A stretch of 64,000 bases of DNA from an uncultured Jannaschia sp. (GTDB lineage Bacteria; Pseudomonadota; Alphaproteobacteria; Rhodobacterales; Rhodobacteraceae): the NCBI RefSeq assembly GCF_947503795.1, contig NZ_CANNEZ010000003.1, positions 338,357-402,356 on the forward strand, in the 5' to 3' direction. The notes below the pieces were generated by a model. The model made no database searches. It had not been told where the DNA came from and saw only the letters and a program-made list of their open reading frames with translations. The position numbers were made by a program, and so were the translations under genes. Positions 22,811-32,217 of this stretch are shown piece by piece; positions within the stretch are counted from its first letter, which is position 1, and every line of letters starts with the position of its first letter.

Positions 22811-23601
22811 TGGCGGGCAGCCCTTGGATCGCAGCGTGTTTCGCGCTCTTTGCCTGGTGGGCCTCCACCGGGGCGATCCTCGTGGCTGTCCGCACCACGC
22901 GCCGGCCGATGGTGGTCGTGCTCGCGACCTTGCCGATCATGTTCGCGGGCCTCGCGGCCTTCGTCTGGACGGCGGGCCAGCCGGGCCTCTTCGCGGTCTA
23001 TGGCGCATTCGTCGCGGCGTTGGCGATCTGGGGCTGGATCGAGCTGGCGTTCCTCGTGGGCGTCATCACCGGGCCCTCAACGCTTCCGGCCAAGCCCGGC
23101 GTCCCGGAATGGGAGCGGTTCGTCCGCGCCTGGGGCACCGTCGCCTATCACGAGATGACGCTGACGGCCGCGCTGATCGGCCTCGCCATCCTCAGCCACG
23201 GGGCGCCGAACCGCATCGGCTTCTGGACCTTCGCGGTGCTCTATGCCGCGCGGATCAGCGCCAAGCTGAACCTCTATCTGGGGGTGCGGAAGGTGAACAC
23301 GTCCTTCATCCCGCACCACCTGTCTCACCTGCCCAGCCACTTCCGAGAGGCGCGGATCAACTGGCTCTTCCCGACCTCGGTGACGGCACTATCCTTCGTC
23401 ACCTTCGGCTGGCTGGAACGCATCTGGGCGGCGGGCAACCCAGCCGAGGCGGCGGGCTTCGCGCTCCTGGCGGCGCTGACGGCACTCGCGTTGCTGGAGC
23501 ATTGGTTCATGGTCGTCCGCCTGCCGGACGAGAAGTTGTGGCGGTGGATGCTGCCGGAAAAAGATTCTTTGACGGAGGAGGGGCCCGATGCCGTTCGATA
23601 A
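22810..23601 (+). CDS. puhE: Photosynthetic complex assembly protein PuhE
   Basis: A 263-residue membrane protein with about seven hydrophobic segments, matching the DUF3623/PuhE family found only in anoxygenic phototrophs, usually between acsF and hemA. In Rhodobacter capsulatus its loss alters bacteriochlorophyll level and complex assembly; the molecular role is unknown. Recognisable is [20 protein letters not shown]. The ATG overlaps the acsF stop and the 3' end overlaps hemA by 14 bases. Confidence 0.92.
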   Translation: MAGSPWIAACFALFAWWASTGAILVAVRTTRRPMVVVLATLPIMFAGLAAFVWTAGQPGLFAVYGAFVAALAIWGWIELAFLVGVITGPSTLPAKPGVPEWERFVRAWGTVAYHEMTLTAALIGLAILSHGAPNRIGFWTFAVLYAARISAKLNLYLGVRKVNTSFIPHHLSHLPSHFREARINWLFPTSVTALSFVTFGWLERIWAAGNPAEAAGFALLAALTALALLEHWFMVVRLPDEKLWRWMLPEKDSLTEEGPDAVR

Positions 23602-24802
23602 GCTGTTTCAGGCGCAACTGGATGCGCTCAAGGCCGAGGGCAACTATCGCTATTTCGCGGATCTGACGCGGGAATGCGGCCAGCATCCGCGTGCCAAGAC
23701 CCACAAGGACGGCGAGATCCGGGACATCACCGTCTGGTGCTCGAACGACTATCTCGGGATGGGCCAGCACCCGGACGTGGTCCAGGCCATGGCCGACACC
23801 GCGCGCGCCTGCGGGACCGGCGCGGGCGGGACACGCAACATCTCGGGGACGAACCACCACCACCTGATGCTCGAGGCCGAGCTGGCGGATCTTCACGGCA
23901 AGGAGGCGGCGCTGCTCTTCACCTCCGGCTACGTGTCGAACTGGGCCGCGCTCTCGACGCTGGGCTCACGGCTGCCCAATGCGGTGATCCTGTCGGACGC
24001 GCTCAACCACAACTCGATGATCGAGGGCATTCGCCATTCGCGCGCCGACAAGGTCATCTGGAAGCACAACGATGCCGACGATCTCGACCGCAAGCTGGCG
24101 CGCCTGCCCGCCAACGCCACCAAGATCGTCGCTTTCGAGAGCGTCTATTCCATGGATGGCGACATCGCCCCCATCCGCGAGATCGTCGAGGTCTGCGAGA
24201 AACACGGCGCGCTGAGCTATATCGACGAGGTCCATGCGGTCGGCATGTACGGCCCGCGCGGCGGCGGCGTGGCCGAGCAGGAGGGGCTGATGGACCGCAT
24301 CACCCTGATCGAGGGCACGCTGGGCAAGGCCTTCGGCGTAATGGGCGGATATATCACCGGGTCGGCCGCGCTGTGCGACTTCATCCGCAGCTTCGCATCC
24401 GGCTTCATCTTCACCACGGCCCTGCCGCCCGCGGTCGCCTCGGCCGCCGCGACGTCGATCCGCCACCTCAAGACGAGCCAGGTCGAGCGCGACCAGCAGC
24501 GCCGCCAGGTCGCCCGCCTGCGCGCGCGTCTGGATGCGGAGGGCATTCCCCACGAGCCCAATCCGAGCCACATCATCCCCGTGATGGTGAAGGACCCCGT
24601 GAAATGCCGGATGCTGTCGGATTACCTGATGGACCAGTTCGGCATATACGTGCAGCCGATCAACTATCCGACGGTTCCGAAGGGGACCGAACGGTTGCGC
24701 TTCACGCCGGGACCGAACCACACCGACGAGGATATCGACCGGCTCGTCGCGGCGCTGTCCTCGCTTTGGAAACAATGCGCGCTGGCCCGCAAGACCGCCT
24801 AA
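23588..24802 (+). CDS. hemA: 5-aminolevulinate synthase
   Basis: PLP enzyme of the Shemin pathway, condensing glycine and succinyl-CoA into 5-aminolevulinate, the precursor of all tetrapyrroles. The 404-residue product has the PLP lysine Lys247 in [19 protein letters not shown] and the substrate-binding N-terminal region with the glycine-rich [17 protein letters not shown]. It begins inside the end of puhE with its own GGAGGAGG site. Lying last in the bch-puh superoperon it couples precursor supply to bacteriochlorophyll synthesis. A second hemA elsewhere in the genome is possible. Confidence 0.98.
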   Translation: MPFDKLFQAQLDALKAEGNYRYFADLTRECGQHPRAKTHKDGEIRDITVWCSNDYLGMGQHPDVVQAMADTARACGTGAGGTRNISGTNHHHLMLEAELADLHGKEAALLFTSGYVSNWAALSTLGSRLPNAVILSDALNHNSMIEGIRHSRADKVIWKHNDADDLDRKLARLPANATKIVAFESVYSMDGDIAPIREIVEVCEKHGALSYIDEVHAVGMYGPRGGGVAEQEGLMDRITLIEGTLGKAFGVMGGYITGSAALCDFIRSFASGFIFTTALPPAVASAAATSIRHLKTSQVERDQQRRQVARLRARLDAEGIPHEPNPSHIIPVMVKDPVKCRMLSDYLMDQFGIYVQPINYPTVPKGTERLRFTPGPNHTDEDIDRLVAALSSLWKQCALARKTA

Positions 24803-24889
24803 TCACCATCTGGCAGAACGTTGTTATTGGAAGACGGCTGGCCACGGCCTAGCTGTCCTTTCGAACGAGAGATCTAGGGAGACTTCGAG

Positions 24890-25351
24890 ATGATCCGCAC
24901 GCTCACCATCGCCGCCGCCATCATGGCCGCCGCCCCCGCCTTCGCCGACAGCCACGGTGTCGATCTGACCGCCACCGGCGATGCCGACGCGGGCGAGAGC
25001 GCGTTCCGCCAGTGCCAGTCCTGTCACGTCGTGCAGGATGCCGATGGCGAGGTTCTAGCCGGGCGCGCCGCCAAGACCGGCCCGAACCTCTACGGGGTCG
25101 TCGGCCGCACCTACGGCGTGGTCGAGGATTTCCGCTACTCGGACATCATCGTCCTGGCGGGCGAGCAGGAGAACGTCTTCGACGAGGCCCGCTTCGTCGC
25201 CTACGTCCAAGACCCGACCGGCCACCTGCAGGAGATCACCGGCGACGGCGGTCGCGGCAAGATGACCTACAAGGTCCGCAAGGAAGAGGACGCGGTGAAC
25301 CTCTACGCCTTCCTCGCGCAGTTCAGCGACGAGGCCGCGGCGACGAACTGA
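24890..25351 (+). CDS. cycA: Periplasmic cytochrome c (c2/c551 type)
   Basis: A 153-residue monohaem c-type cytochrome. A signal peptide ends AFA at about residue 19; the haem site is CQSCH at 42-46, and Met125 (GKMTYKV) is the likely sixth ligand. Proteins of this kind shuttle electrons between cytochrome bc1 and the reaction-centre cytochrome PufC, and many Roseobacter-type PGCs carry it next to hemA, which supports that role. GGGAGACTTCGAG precedes the ATG. The 3' end overlaps that of bchO on the other strand by 29 bases. Confidence 0.88.
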   Translation: MIRTLTIAAAIMAAAPAFADSHGVDLTATGDADAGESAFRQCQSCHVVQDADGEVLAGRAAKTGPNLYGVVGRTYGVVEDFRYSDIIVLAGEQENVFDEARFVAYVQDPTGHLQEITGDGGRGKMTYKVRKEEDAVNLYAFLAQFSDEAAATN

Positions 25352-26198
25352 CGCCCGCCTCATCGAGGAACGACATCACGGCCCCCGCCACCTCGGCGGG
25401 GGCTTCTTCATGCATGAGATGGCCCAGATCGTCGAAGATCCGCAGCTCCGCGCGGGGCAGGCGTTCGGCCATCTCGCGGCTGACGCGCGGCTCGACCGCA
25501 CGGTCGCGCCCGCCCGCCAGCAGCAGCACCGGGGCTTCAAGGCCCGAAGCATCGCGCACCAGCCGGTCGAGCGACCAACCCGCCATCATCGCAAGCGCAC
25601 CGCCGACATGGCCGCGATCCGAAATCAGCCGGTGATATTGCCCGAGCCCCGCCGCGTCGATCCGACTGCCGGTCCCTTCGATCAGGCGCCGCGTCCGCGC
25701 CGGGCTTCCGGCGGCGGTAAAGAGGAACGGCGTCAGCGGATTGACCGCCAGCGCCTTGGCCATGATCGGGAAGAGCCAGCCAGCCAGCCCATCGAACATC
25801 TGGAACGCGCCGTTGATCGACACGACCGGGACGGGGCGGGCGAGGGCAAGGCGCAGCGCGATCGCGGCGCCGGCGGAATGGCCGAGGATCGCGGCGGGTG
25901 TCAGGCCCAGTGCGCCACAGAGCGTCGTCACGTCCTCGGCCATCGCATCGAGCCCCGAGCGCCCGGACGATCCGAGCCGCGTGAACCCGTGCCCGGGCAG
26001 GTCGATCATGGTGACGCGGTATCGCTCCGCCAGAAGCGGGGCAAGGCCGCGCCACGAATGGGTGGCCCCGCCCGCCCCGTGCAGCAGGAGGACGTCTGGT
26101 CCGTCCCCGATCTCCTGCACGTGCCAGCGATGTGGCCGGGACGCGACCATGCGGCTCGCCCCGGCGAAGGGCCAATCTGGGGGAGGCGGGCCGCTCAC
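25323..26198 (-). CDS. bchO: BchO, alpha/beta hydrolase of the Mg-chelatase operon
   Basis: A 291-residue alpha/beta hydrolase with the oxyanion region LLLHGAGGATHSW, the nucleophile elbow GHSAG at about residues 105-109 and a terminal His in DDLGHLMHE. It belongs to the family annotated as putative magnesium chelatase accessory protein BchO, whose true reaction is not established. Its start overlaps the bchD stop (ATGA), in the order crtA-bchI-bchD-bchO typical of Rhodobacterales. The last part of the gene also carries the cycA terminator hairpin on the opposite strand. Confidence 0.92.
   Translation of the reverse strand: MSGPPPPDWPFAGASRMVASRPHRWHVQEIGDGPDVLLLHGAGGATHSWRGLAPLLAERYRVTMIDLPGHGFTRLGSSGRSGLDAMAEDVTTLCGALGLTPAAILGHSAGAAIALRLALARPVPVVSINGAFQMFDGLAGWLFPIMAKALAVNPLTPFLFTAAGSPARTRRLIEGTGSRIDAAGLGQYHRLISDRGHVGGALAMMAGWSLDRLVRDASGLEAPVLLLAGGRDRAVEPRVSREMAERLPRAELRIFDDLGHLMHEEAPAEVAGAVMSFLDEAGVSSSPRPRR
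25381..25409 (+). terminator. cycA terminator inside the bchO coding sequence
   Basis: A perfect 9-bp stem, GCCCCCGCC (25381-25389) and GGCGGGGGC (25395-25403), loops over ACCTC and is followed by TTCTTC. It lies 29 bases after the cycA stop, an ideal spot for an intrinsic terminator. The same bases encode part of the bchO C-terminal region (around HEEAPAEVAGAVM). Confidence 0.8.
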
Positions 26199-27808
26199 AC
26201 CGTATCCGCCACGATCCGGCTGAGCCCATGGGCGTCCGCGCGAGGCAGCGGGCGGCAGGCCGCGCCCATCCGCGCCGCGAGGTCCGCCAGCGCCGGGGTC
26301 GGGCGGGTGCCAGTGTCGATCACCACCGCGGGCAGACGATGCGCCCGGATTGCCGCCGCCATGGCGTTAGCATCCGCCAGCGCCTCCGTCCGGGCGGCGT
26401 CGCCAGAAAGCGCGATGTTCGGCCGCCCGTCGGTCAGTACCACCAGCGCCGGGTCCATGCCGCGCCCGCGCGCCTGGTGGGCCAGCGTCAGCCCGTCGCG
26501 CAGTCCCGCGGCCAGGGGCGTGCCGCCGCCACCGGGCAGCGCGGCCAGCTCGCGCTTGGTCCGCACGAGGCTGCGCGTCGGCGGCAGCAGGAGATGCGCC
26601 GCCTCGCCTCGGAAGGCAATCAACGCGACGTGGTCGCGGCGGGCATAGGCCTCGGCCAGCAGCAGCTCGACCGCGCCCTTGGCCTCGGCCAGCCGTCCGA
26701 GCGCCGAGGAGCCCGAGGCATCCACGGCGAACACGATCAACCGGTCCGACCGCGTCTCGTATCGCTTCAGATGAATGTCGGAGGATCGCACCGCGACGGG
26801 CTGCCCGGGGCCGCCGCCGCGCATCCGCTGCCACGGAGCCGCCGCGCGCAGTGTCGCCACGAGGTCGATCCGCGCCTGGCCGTCCAGCCGTCCGGGCCGT
26901 GACGGCAGGGGACGCCCGCGCCGGGTGCCACGCCGTACGGCGCCGGCCCCGATCCCGGAGGCGCGCGGCGTCAGTCCCGCGGCGATCCGCGCCAGGAGAT
27001 CGGGCGGCAGCAGGGCCAGCGCCGCCTCGACCGTCAGCTCCGCATCGGCGGGCAGCGTGCTCGGGTCGGGCGGCGGTGCCTCGGCGGGGTCGGGCGCATC
27101 TTCGGGGAGGTCGGGTTCGGGGGGCGGGGCCGGGAGCGTCGTGGCGCGGGGCAGGAGGCTGACGGCGGTGGCAAAGATCAGATCCGCCTCGGCCAATGCA
27201 CGTCCGTCCAGCGCCGCCGACGCCCCGGCCACGCGCAGCGCCTGGATCACAGGTCGGATCGACGCGATCCCGAGGGCCGCAGCCGTCGCCGCGAGCCGTG
27301 CGCGCGCCAGATCGGTCGTGACGGGATCGGACGGATCGAGCGGTGCCGGCGCGGGCCTGTCGGCGGGCCGGAGCCCGTCGAGATCCACGCGCATCGCCAT
27401 GCGGTCCGACAGGGCGGGGGCCAGCGCCTCGTCCTCGACTCCCTCGTCGAGCGCGAGCAGGCCGACCCGGCGCCCGTCGAGCGCCTGTCCGAGTCGCGCG
27501 GCGAGGCCGGGGGGCGCGCGCTCGGCCATGGTCAGTATCGCGAGATCGTGCCGGTCGAGCACGCCGCCCCGTCGCACAGGCCGCCCCGTCTTCAGCGTCG
27601 CGGCGAGGTCGAGCCCGCCGAACAGTGCTTCGTCGGACATGTCGGGATGAAGGCGCGCGGCCACAGGAGCGTCTTCGTTGAAAACGGAGAGCCAGGCGTC
27701 GCGCGCATCCGACGCCCGGGCCCGGAGATGCAGGCCGCCGAGGCCGACGGGATCGGCGGCGAAGCACCGTGCCGCGCGGACCGCGCTGGCCCAGCGCGCG
27801 GCGGTCAC
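26195..27808 (-). CDS. bchD: Magnesium chelatase subunit D
   Basis: AAA+/von Willebrand A subunit that couples BchI ATPase to BchH in the Mg-chelatase. A GTG start at 27808 is chosen because it overlaps the bchI stop (GTGA), giving 537 residues starting (V/M)TAARWASAV. An inactive AAA+-like domain (no intact Walker A) is followed by an acidic and proline-rich linker at about residues 245-275 and a vWA domain with MIDAS motif DASGSSALG and VVLTDGRPN. The C-terminal stop overlaps the bchO start. The longer open frame upstream is a bchI shadow. Confidence 0.95.
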   Translation of the reverse strand: MTAARWASAVRAARCFAADPVGLGGLHLRARASDARDAWLSVFNEDAPVAARLHPDMSDEALFGGLDLAATLKTGRPVRRGGVLDRHDLAILTMAERAPPGLAARLGQALDGRRVGLLALDEGVEDEALAPALSDRMAMRVDLDGLRPADRPAPAPLDPSDPVTTDLARARLAATAAALGIASIRPVIQALRVAGASAALDGRALAEADLIFATAVSLLPRATTLPAPPPEPDLPEDAPDPAEAPPPDPSTLPADAELTVEAALALLPPDLLARIAAGLTPRASGIGAGAVRRGTRRGRPLPSRPGRLDGQARIDLVATLRAAAPWQRMRGGGPGQPVAVRSSDIHLKRYETRSDRLIVFAVDASGSSALGRLAEAKGAVELLLAEAYARRDHVALIAFRGEAAHLLLPPTRSLVRTKRELAALPGGGGTPLAAGLRDGLTLAHQARGRGMDPALVVLTDGRPNIALSGDAARTEALADANAMAAAIRAHRLPAVVIDTGTRPTPALADLAARMGAACRPLPRADAHGLSRIVADTV

Positions 27809-28806
27809 GTCAGCACCTCCTCCGCGGCGCGCGCGACCCGCGAGGTGGACCCGGCCTCGTCCAGCGGATCGCGGCGCAGGCGGTGGCGCAGCGCCATCGG
27901 CGCAACCTGTCGGACGTGGTCGCGCGTCGCCTCTGGGACGCCATCGAAGGCCGCGAGCGCACGGGCCGCCCGGAGCAGCGTCAACTCCCCCCTGAGCCCG
28001 TCCGAGCCCAGTGCGATGCAAAGCGCCGCGCAGTCGCGCAGCGTCGCGTCCGAGGCGTTCGTGCCTGGCAGGGCGGCGCGGGCGGCGACGATCCGGTTGC
28101 GCAGCGCGTCCTGCGCATCCGCCCAGTCCTGCGCGAAGCCGCTCTGGTCGCGATCATAGCGGTCGCGGCGCTTCACCACCTCGATCCGGTCGTCGATATC
28201 CGTGGGCGAGATCACTTCGACCGAGAGACCGAACCGGTCCAGAAGCTGCGGCCGAAGCTCGCCCTCTTCGGGGTTGCCGGAGCCGACGAGCACGAAGCGG
28301 GCGGGGTGCCGGATCGACAGGCCCTCGCGCTCGACGACGTTCTCGCCCGACTGGGCCACGTCGAGCAGCAGGTCGACCACGTGATCCTCGAGAAGGTTGA
28401 TCTCGTCGATATAGAGATAGCCGCGATTGGCCCGCGCGAGCAGGCCCGGCTGGAACGCCTTCTCGCCGCGGGTCAGCGCCGCCTCGATATCGAGGGCGCC
28501 GGTCACCCGGTCCTCGGTGACGCCGAGGGGCAGGTCGACCACCGGGGTCGGGCGGATGACCATCGCCGTGCCTGCGCGGGCCCAGTCGGGCACGTCTTCG
28601 GGTCGGGCGGAATTGACCGGGCAGTTCTCGACCATCTCGAGCGGCGGCAGCAGGCCCGACAAGGCGCGCACGGCGGTCGACTTGCCGGTGCCGCGGTCGC
28701 CGAAGACGAGGACGCCGCCGATGCCGGGGTCGATGGCGGTCAGGATCATCGCGGTCTTCATCTCGTCCTGTCCGACGATCGCCGCGAAGGGAAAGGCCGC
28801 ACTCAT
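27805..28806 (-). CDS. bchI: Magnesium chelatase ATPase subunit I
   Basis: AAA+ ATPase of magnesium chelatase. The ATG at 28806 overlaps the crtA stop and gives 333 residues starting MSAAFPFAAIVGQDEMK, the typical N-terminus. Walker A GDRGTGKST is at 36-44 and Walker B is in LYIDEINLL near residue 137; the sensor region VGSGNPEEGELRPQLLDRF is intact. A 16-residue longer start at 28854 is not favoured. It is the middle of the crtA-bchI-bchD-bchO operon. Confidence 0.97.
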   Translation of the reverse strand: MSAAFPFAAIVGQDEMKTAMILTAIDPGIGGVLVFGDRGTGKSTAVRALSGLLPPLEMVENCPVNSARPEDVPDWARAGTAMVIRPTPVVDLPLGVTEDRVTGALDIEAALTRGEKAFQPGLLARANRGYLYIDEINLLEDHVVDLLLDVAQSGENVVEREGLSIRHPARFVLVGSGNPEEGELRPQLLDRFGLSVEVISPTDIDDRIEVVKRRDRYDRDQSGFAQDWADAQDALRNRIVAARAALPGTNASDATLRDCAALCIALGSDGLRGELTLLRAARALAAFDGVPEATRDHVRQVAPMALRHRLRRDPLDEAGSTSRVARAAEEVLT

Positions 28807-29552
28807 GCCGGGGCCGGCGGAGCGAGGATGTCGCCGATGGGCCGCCCCTGCCACTGGCCCTTCGCGTCCGAGATCGCGAAGCGGGCATAGAGTTCCTCGG
28901 CGAACCAGTCGCCGTCGCGCACGGCCTTGATGGCGGCGGCGTGGGGGCCGGAGTTGCGGGCGAAGCGCGTCATGGAATCGGCATCGGGCCAGACCGAGAA
29001 GGTCACCTGGTGGAGAAGCGGCACCTCGCCCACGCCGATCTTGAGGCGGACGGAGGGGTCGTCGCCGATTCGCGCCGAGATGTCGGGCACGCGGCGCCAG
29101 AAGCGCATCAGGTTCCGGGGGCGCACGCTCGCGCGGGTGAGCGCGGCGAGCGGGCCGACCGGTGCGGCCCGGCCGGGGCCGAAGGGCGCCCGGCCCGACC
29201 AGACGCCCCGCGCCGAGATCGGATCCATCCTGAGGGTGCAGACCTCGGCGGCGCGGGCGGCCCAGCGCGCGAAGACGTCGCTCTCGAGGCCCGCCTCAGC
29301 CGCACCATCGTCGTCCCAGACGCAGAGGATCGCCCAGACGGCGGTATTCGGCACGGGGGTGAAGCCCTCGCCCGTTCCGGAGCCCATGAGCTTCCAGAAG
29401 TCGAGGCCGGGCAGGCGGGCGAGCGGGCGACGGGCCAGACCCATCTGCGCAAGCGCCCAGAGCCGATCCCGAACGGGGCCGAATCGGTGAAGTGTAAGCG
29501 TGACGGTCGGAATGGTCGTTCGTCCCCGGTGTCGTGGTCGTGGGTCGGTCAC
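28803..29552 (-). CDS. crtA: Spheroidene monooxygenase
   Basis: Haem-containing oxygenase that introduces the C2 keto group in carotenoids, turning spheroidene into spheroidenone when oxygen is present. The GTG at 29552 gives 249 residues; no ATG in frame gives a better N-terminus, and the core begins around TVTLTLHRFGPVRDRLWALA, so the first 15 residues are uncertain. Family-type segment PISARGVWSGRAPFGPG is evident. It is first in the bchIDO operon and divergent from crtI, with a PpsR operator in the 65-base gap. Confidence 0.9.
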   Translation of the reverse strand: MTDPRPRHRGRTTIPTVTLTLHRFGPVRDRLWALAQMGLARRPLARLPGLDFWKLMGSGTGEGFTPVPNTAVWAILCVWDDDGAAEAGLESDVFARWAARAAEVCTLRMDPISARGVWSGRAPFGPGRAAPVGPLAALTRASVRPRNLMRFWRRVPDISARIGDDPSVRLKIGVGEVPLLHQVTFSVWPDADSMTRFARNSGPHAAAIKAVRDGDWFAEELYARFAISDAKGQWQGRPIGDILAPPAPA

Positions 29553-29580
29553 GCGACACTCGCGTTCCCCTTCGACGTAG

Positions 29581-29598
29581 TGTAAACACAACTGGACA
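29581..29598. promoter_or_regulatory. PpsR/CrtJ operator between crtA and crtI
   Basis: TGTAAACACAACTGGACA fits TGT-N12-ACA exactly. It is 20 bases upstream of the crtI ATG and 29 bases from the crtA start, so it probably controls both divergent units, including bchI, bchD and bchO. Confidence 0.82.
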
Positions 29599-29617
29599 GT
29601 GAGGGAAGTCCGACAAG

Positions 29618-31153
29618 ATGACACGTCACGAACGGATCGACGGCGCAGGCCCCCATGCGGTCGTGATCGGGGCGGGGCTGGGCGGACTGGCCGCCACGAT
29701 GCGACTCGGAGCCAAGGGATGGCGCGTCACGGTGGTCGACAAGCTCGACATGCCGGGCGGCCGTGCCAGCAGCATCACGATGGACGGGCACCGCTTTGAC
29801 CTCGGGCCGACGATCGTCACGGCGCCCGAAGTGTTCCGCCGCCTGTTTTCCGATTGTGGACGCGATTTCGACACGGCGGTCGATCTGCGTCCGCTCGATC
29901 CCTTCTACCGCATCACCTGGCCCGACGGGTCGCATCTCGACACCTTCGCGGGTGATGCGGCGATGGAGGCCGAGATCGCGCGCGTCTCGCCCGGTGACGT
30001 GGCGGGCTGGCGGCGGTTTCTCGAGGCCGCCGAGCGGCGTTTCGTGGTCGGGTACGAGGGCATGCTGACCAAGCCCATGCACCGGCTCTGGGAGACGGTG
30101 AAGGTGCTGCCGGAATTCGCGTGGCTGCGGGCGGATCGCTCGATCCTCGGGCTGGCGCGCAAGCATGTGAAGGATGAACGGCTGCGGATGGCGCTGTCGT
30201 TCCACCCGCTCTTCATCGGCGGCGATCCGGCGCGCGTGACGTCGATGTATGCGCTGGTGAGCCACCTGGAGAAGACGCAGGGCGTGCATTACGCGATGGG
30301 CGGAGTCGGCGCGATGGCCGATGCCATGGCCGGTGTCGTCGACGACCAGGGCGGTCTCCTGCGGCTGGGCGCCGAGGTGGACCGGATCCTGCAGGATGAT
30401 GCGGGCCGCGCGAGGGGCGTGCGGCTGACCGGCGGCGAGGAGATCGCGGCCGACATCGTCGTCTCGAACGCCGATGCGGGCCATACCTACGCGCGGCTGC
30501 TCAAGGGCACGCGCAAGCGGTGGACCACGGCGAAGCTCGACCGCAGCCGGTGGTCCATGGGTCTCTTCGTTTGGTATTTCGGGACCGAAGGCACGCGCGG
30601 GATGTGGCCCGATGCGGGGCACCATACGATCCTGTCGGGCCCGCGCTACGAAGGTCTTCTGCGCGACATCTTCCGGCGCGGGCACCTGGCCGAGGATATG
30701 AGCCTTTACGTCCACCGACCGTCCGTGACCGATCCGACGGCGGCGCCCGAAGGCGGCGACACGTTCTACGCGCTGAGTCCGGTGCCGCATTTGGGGCATG
30801 CAAACCCGGTCGACTGGGCCGCCGAGGCCGAGAGTTACCGCGCGAAGGTGCAGGCGGTACTGGAGGAGCGGCTCTTGCCGGGGCTGGGCGATCAAGTCAC
30901 CGCGCAGATGACGCTGACGCCCGAGGATTTTCGCGACCGCTATCTCTCGCCCCATGGCTGCGGCTTCTCGATCGAGCCGCGCATCCTGCAATCCGCGTGG
31001 TTCCGGCCCCACAACCTTTCGGAGGAGGTGCCGGGGCTTTACCTCGTGGGCGCGGGCACGCATCCCGGCGCGGGACTTCCGGGTGTCGTCGCCTCGGCCG
31101 AGGTGGTCGAGCAGATCGTGCCGCCGGTCCCCGTCCGCGTGGCCGCCGAATGA
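29618..31153 (+). CDS. crtI: Phytoene desaturase
   Basis: FAD-dependent desaturase converting phytoene to neurosporene or lycopene; CrtA and the other downstream enzymes, with crtC, crtD and crtF not in the window, would complete spheroidenone. The 511-residue product starts with a Rossmann FAD site (VIGAGLGGLAATMRLGAKG) about residues 16-34 followed by MPGGRASS. The C-terminal FAD segment (LYLVGAGTHPGAGLPGVV) is intact. GGAAG precedes the ATG. Its stop overlaps the crtB start (ATGA). Confidence 0.97.
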   Translation: MTRHERIDGAGPHAVVIGAGLGGLAATMRLGAKGWRVTVVDKLDMPGGRASSITMDGHRFDLGPTIVTAPEVFRRLFSDCGRDFDTAVDLRPLDPFYRITWPDGSHLDTFAGDAAMEAEIARVSPGDVAGWRRFLEAAERRFVVGYEGMLTKPMHRLWETVKVLPEFAWLRADRSILGLARKHVKDERLRMALSFHPLFIGGDPARVTSMYALVSHLEKTQGVHYAMGGVGAMADAMAGVVDDQGGLLRLGAEVDRILQDDAGRARGVRLTGGEEIAADIVVSNADAGHTYARLLKGTRKRWTTAKLDRSRWSMGLFVWYFGTEGTRGMWPDAGHHTILSGPRYEGLLRDIFRRGHLAEDMSLYVHRPSVTDPTAAPEGGDTFYALSPVPHLGHANPVDWAAEAESYRAKVQAVLEERLLPGLGDQVTAQMTLTPEDFRDRYLSPHGCGFSIEPRILQSAWFRPHNLSEEVPGLYLVGAGTHPGAGLPGVVASAEVVEQIVPPVPVRVAAE

Positions 31154-32187
31154 GCGCGCCCGCACCCGCCTCGGCGCAGGCCGACATGGATCACTGCCGC
31201 GAGGCGATCCGCACCGGCTCGCTGTCCTTCCATGCCGCCTCGCGCTTGCTGCCACGGTCGGTCCGCGATCCGGCGCTGGCGCTCTATGCGTTCTGTCGGC
31301 TTGCCGACGATGCGGTGGACGAAGTGGCCGAGAAAGGCCCCGCGGTGCTGGAGTTGCGCGACCGGCTTGACCTCGCATTCGCGGGTCGCCCCAAGGACGC
31401 GCCCGCCGACCGCGCCTTTGCGCGCGTGATCGAGGCGTTCGACATGCCCCGCGCGCTGCCGGAGGCCCTTCTCGAAGGGCTGGCCTGGGACGCGACCGAC
31501 CGGCGATATGCCACCCTGTCCGAACTGCGCGGCTATTCGGCCCGCGTGGCCAGCGCGGTGGGGGCCATGATGTGCGTCCTGATGCGGGTGCGCGACGCCG
31601 ATGCGCTGGCGCGGGCCTGCGATCTGGGCGTCGCGATGCAGCTCACCAACATTGCGCGCGACGTGGGCGAGGATGCTCGCGCCGGACGGCTCTACCTGCC
31701 GACCGAATGGCTTGATGCGGCAGGGGTGGAGGCCGAAGCCTTCCTCGCCGATCCGCGCTTCACCCCCGAGATCGCCGGGATCGTCCGCCGCCTGCTGGCC
31801 GAGGCGCGGCGGCTCTACGACCGGTCCGAGGCGGGGGTGGCCGCGCTGCCGGTCGCGGTGCGTCCGGGCATCCTCGCCGCGCGGCACATCTATGACGGGA
31901 TCGGCGGGTCGATCCGGCGCGCGGGCCATGACAGCATCACCATCCGGGCCCGCACCTCGAAGGCACAGAAGCTGGGCTGGGTCGCGCAGGCCACGATGCA
32001 GGCCGGTCTCGTAACTCTGCTGCCGCGGTCGGCGATCCTGCATGCCAAACCCCTCGACGAGGTGGCCTTCCTCGTCCATGCCGCCGCCGACCCGCGCCCC
32101 GCGCGCGGCGGCTGGAGCGAAGAGCTCACCGCGGTCTTCGCCCAACTTGCGGCCCATGATCGGCCCGACGGCGCGCGGGGCACCTGA
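31150..32187 (+). CDS. crtB: Phytoene synthase
   Basis: Condenses two geranylgeranyl diphosphates into phytoene, the first carotenoid step. The 345-residue product carries the two aspartate-rich Mg2+ motifs of squalene/phytoene synthases, DDAVD at 53-57 and NIARDVGED near residue 171-179. Start ATG at 31150 overlaps the crtI stop. The GGPP synthase crtE is not in this window. It lies 30 bases ahead of tspO. Confidence 0.97.
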   Translation: MSAPAPASAQADMDHCREAIRTGSLSFHAASRLLPRSVRDPALALYAFCRLADDAVDEVAEKGPAVLELRDRLDLAFAGRPKDAPADRAFARVIEAFDMPRALPEALLEGLAWDATDRRYATLSELRGYSARVASAVGAMMCVLMRVRDADALARACDLGVAMQLTNIARDVGEDARAGRLYLPTEWLDAAGVEAEAFLADPRFTPEIAGIVRRLLAEARRLYDRSEAGVAALPVAVRPGILAARHIYDGIGGSIRRAGHDSITIRARTSKAQKLGWVAQATMQAGLVTLLPRSAILHAKPLDEVAFLVHAAADPRPARGGWSEELTAVFAQLAAHDRPDGARGT

Positions 32188-32217
32188 CTTCATGCGCCCG
32201 CGCCCTACCTGACGCCG

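Noticed and set aside
24803-24889. PpsR site upstream of cycA
   Set aside because: TGT occurs twice but neither is followed by ACA at 12 bases.
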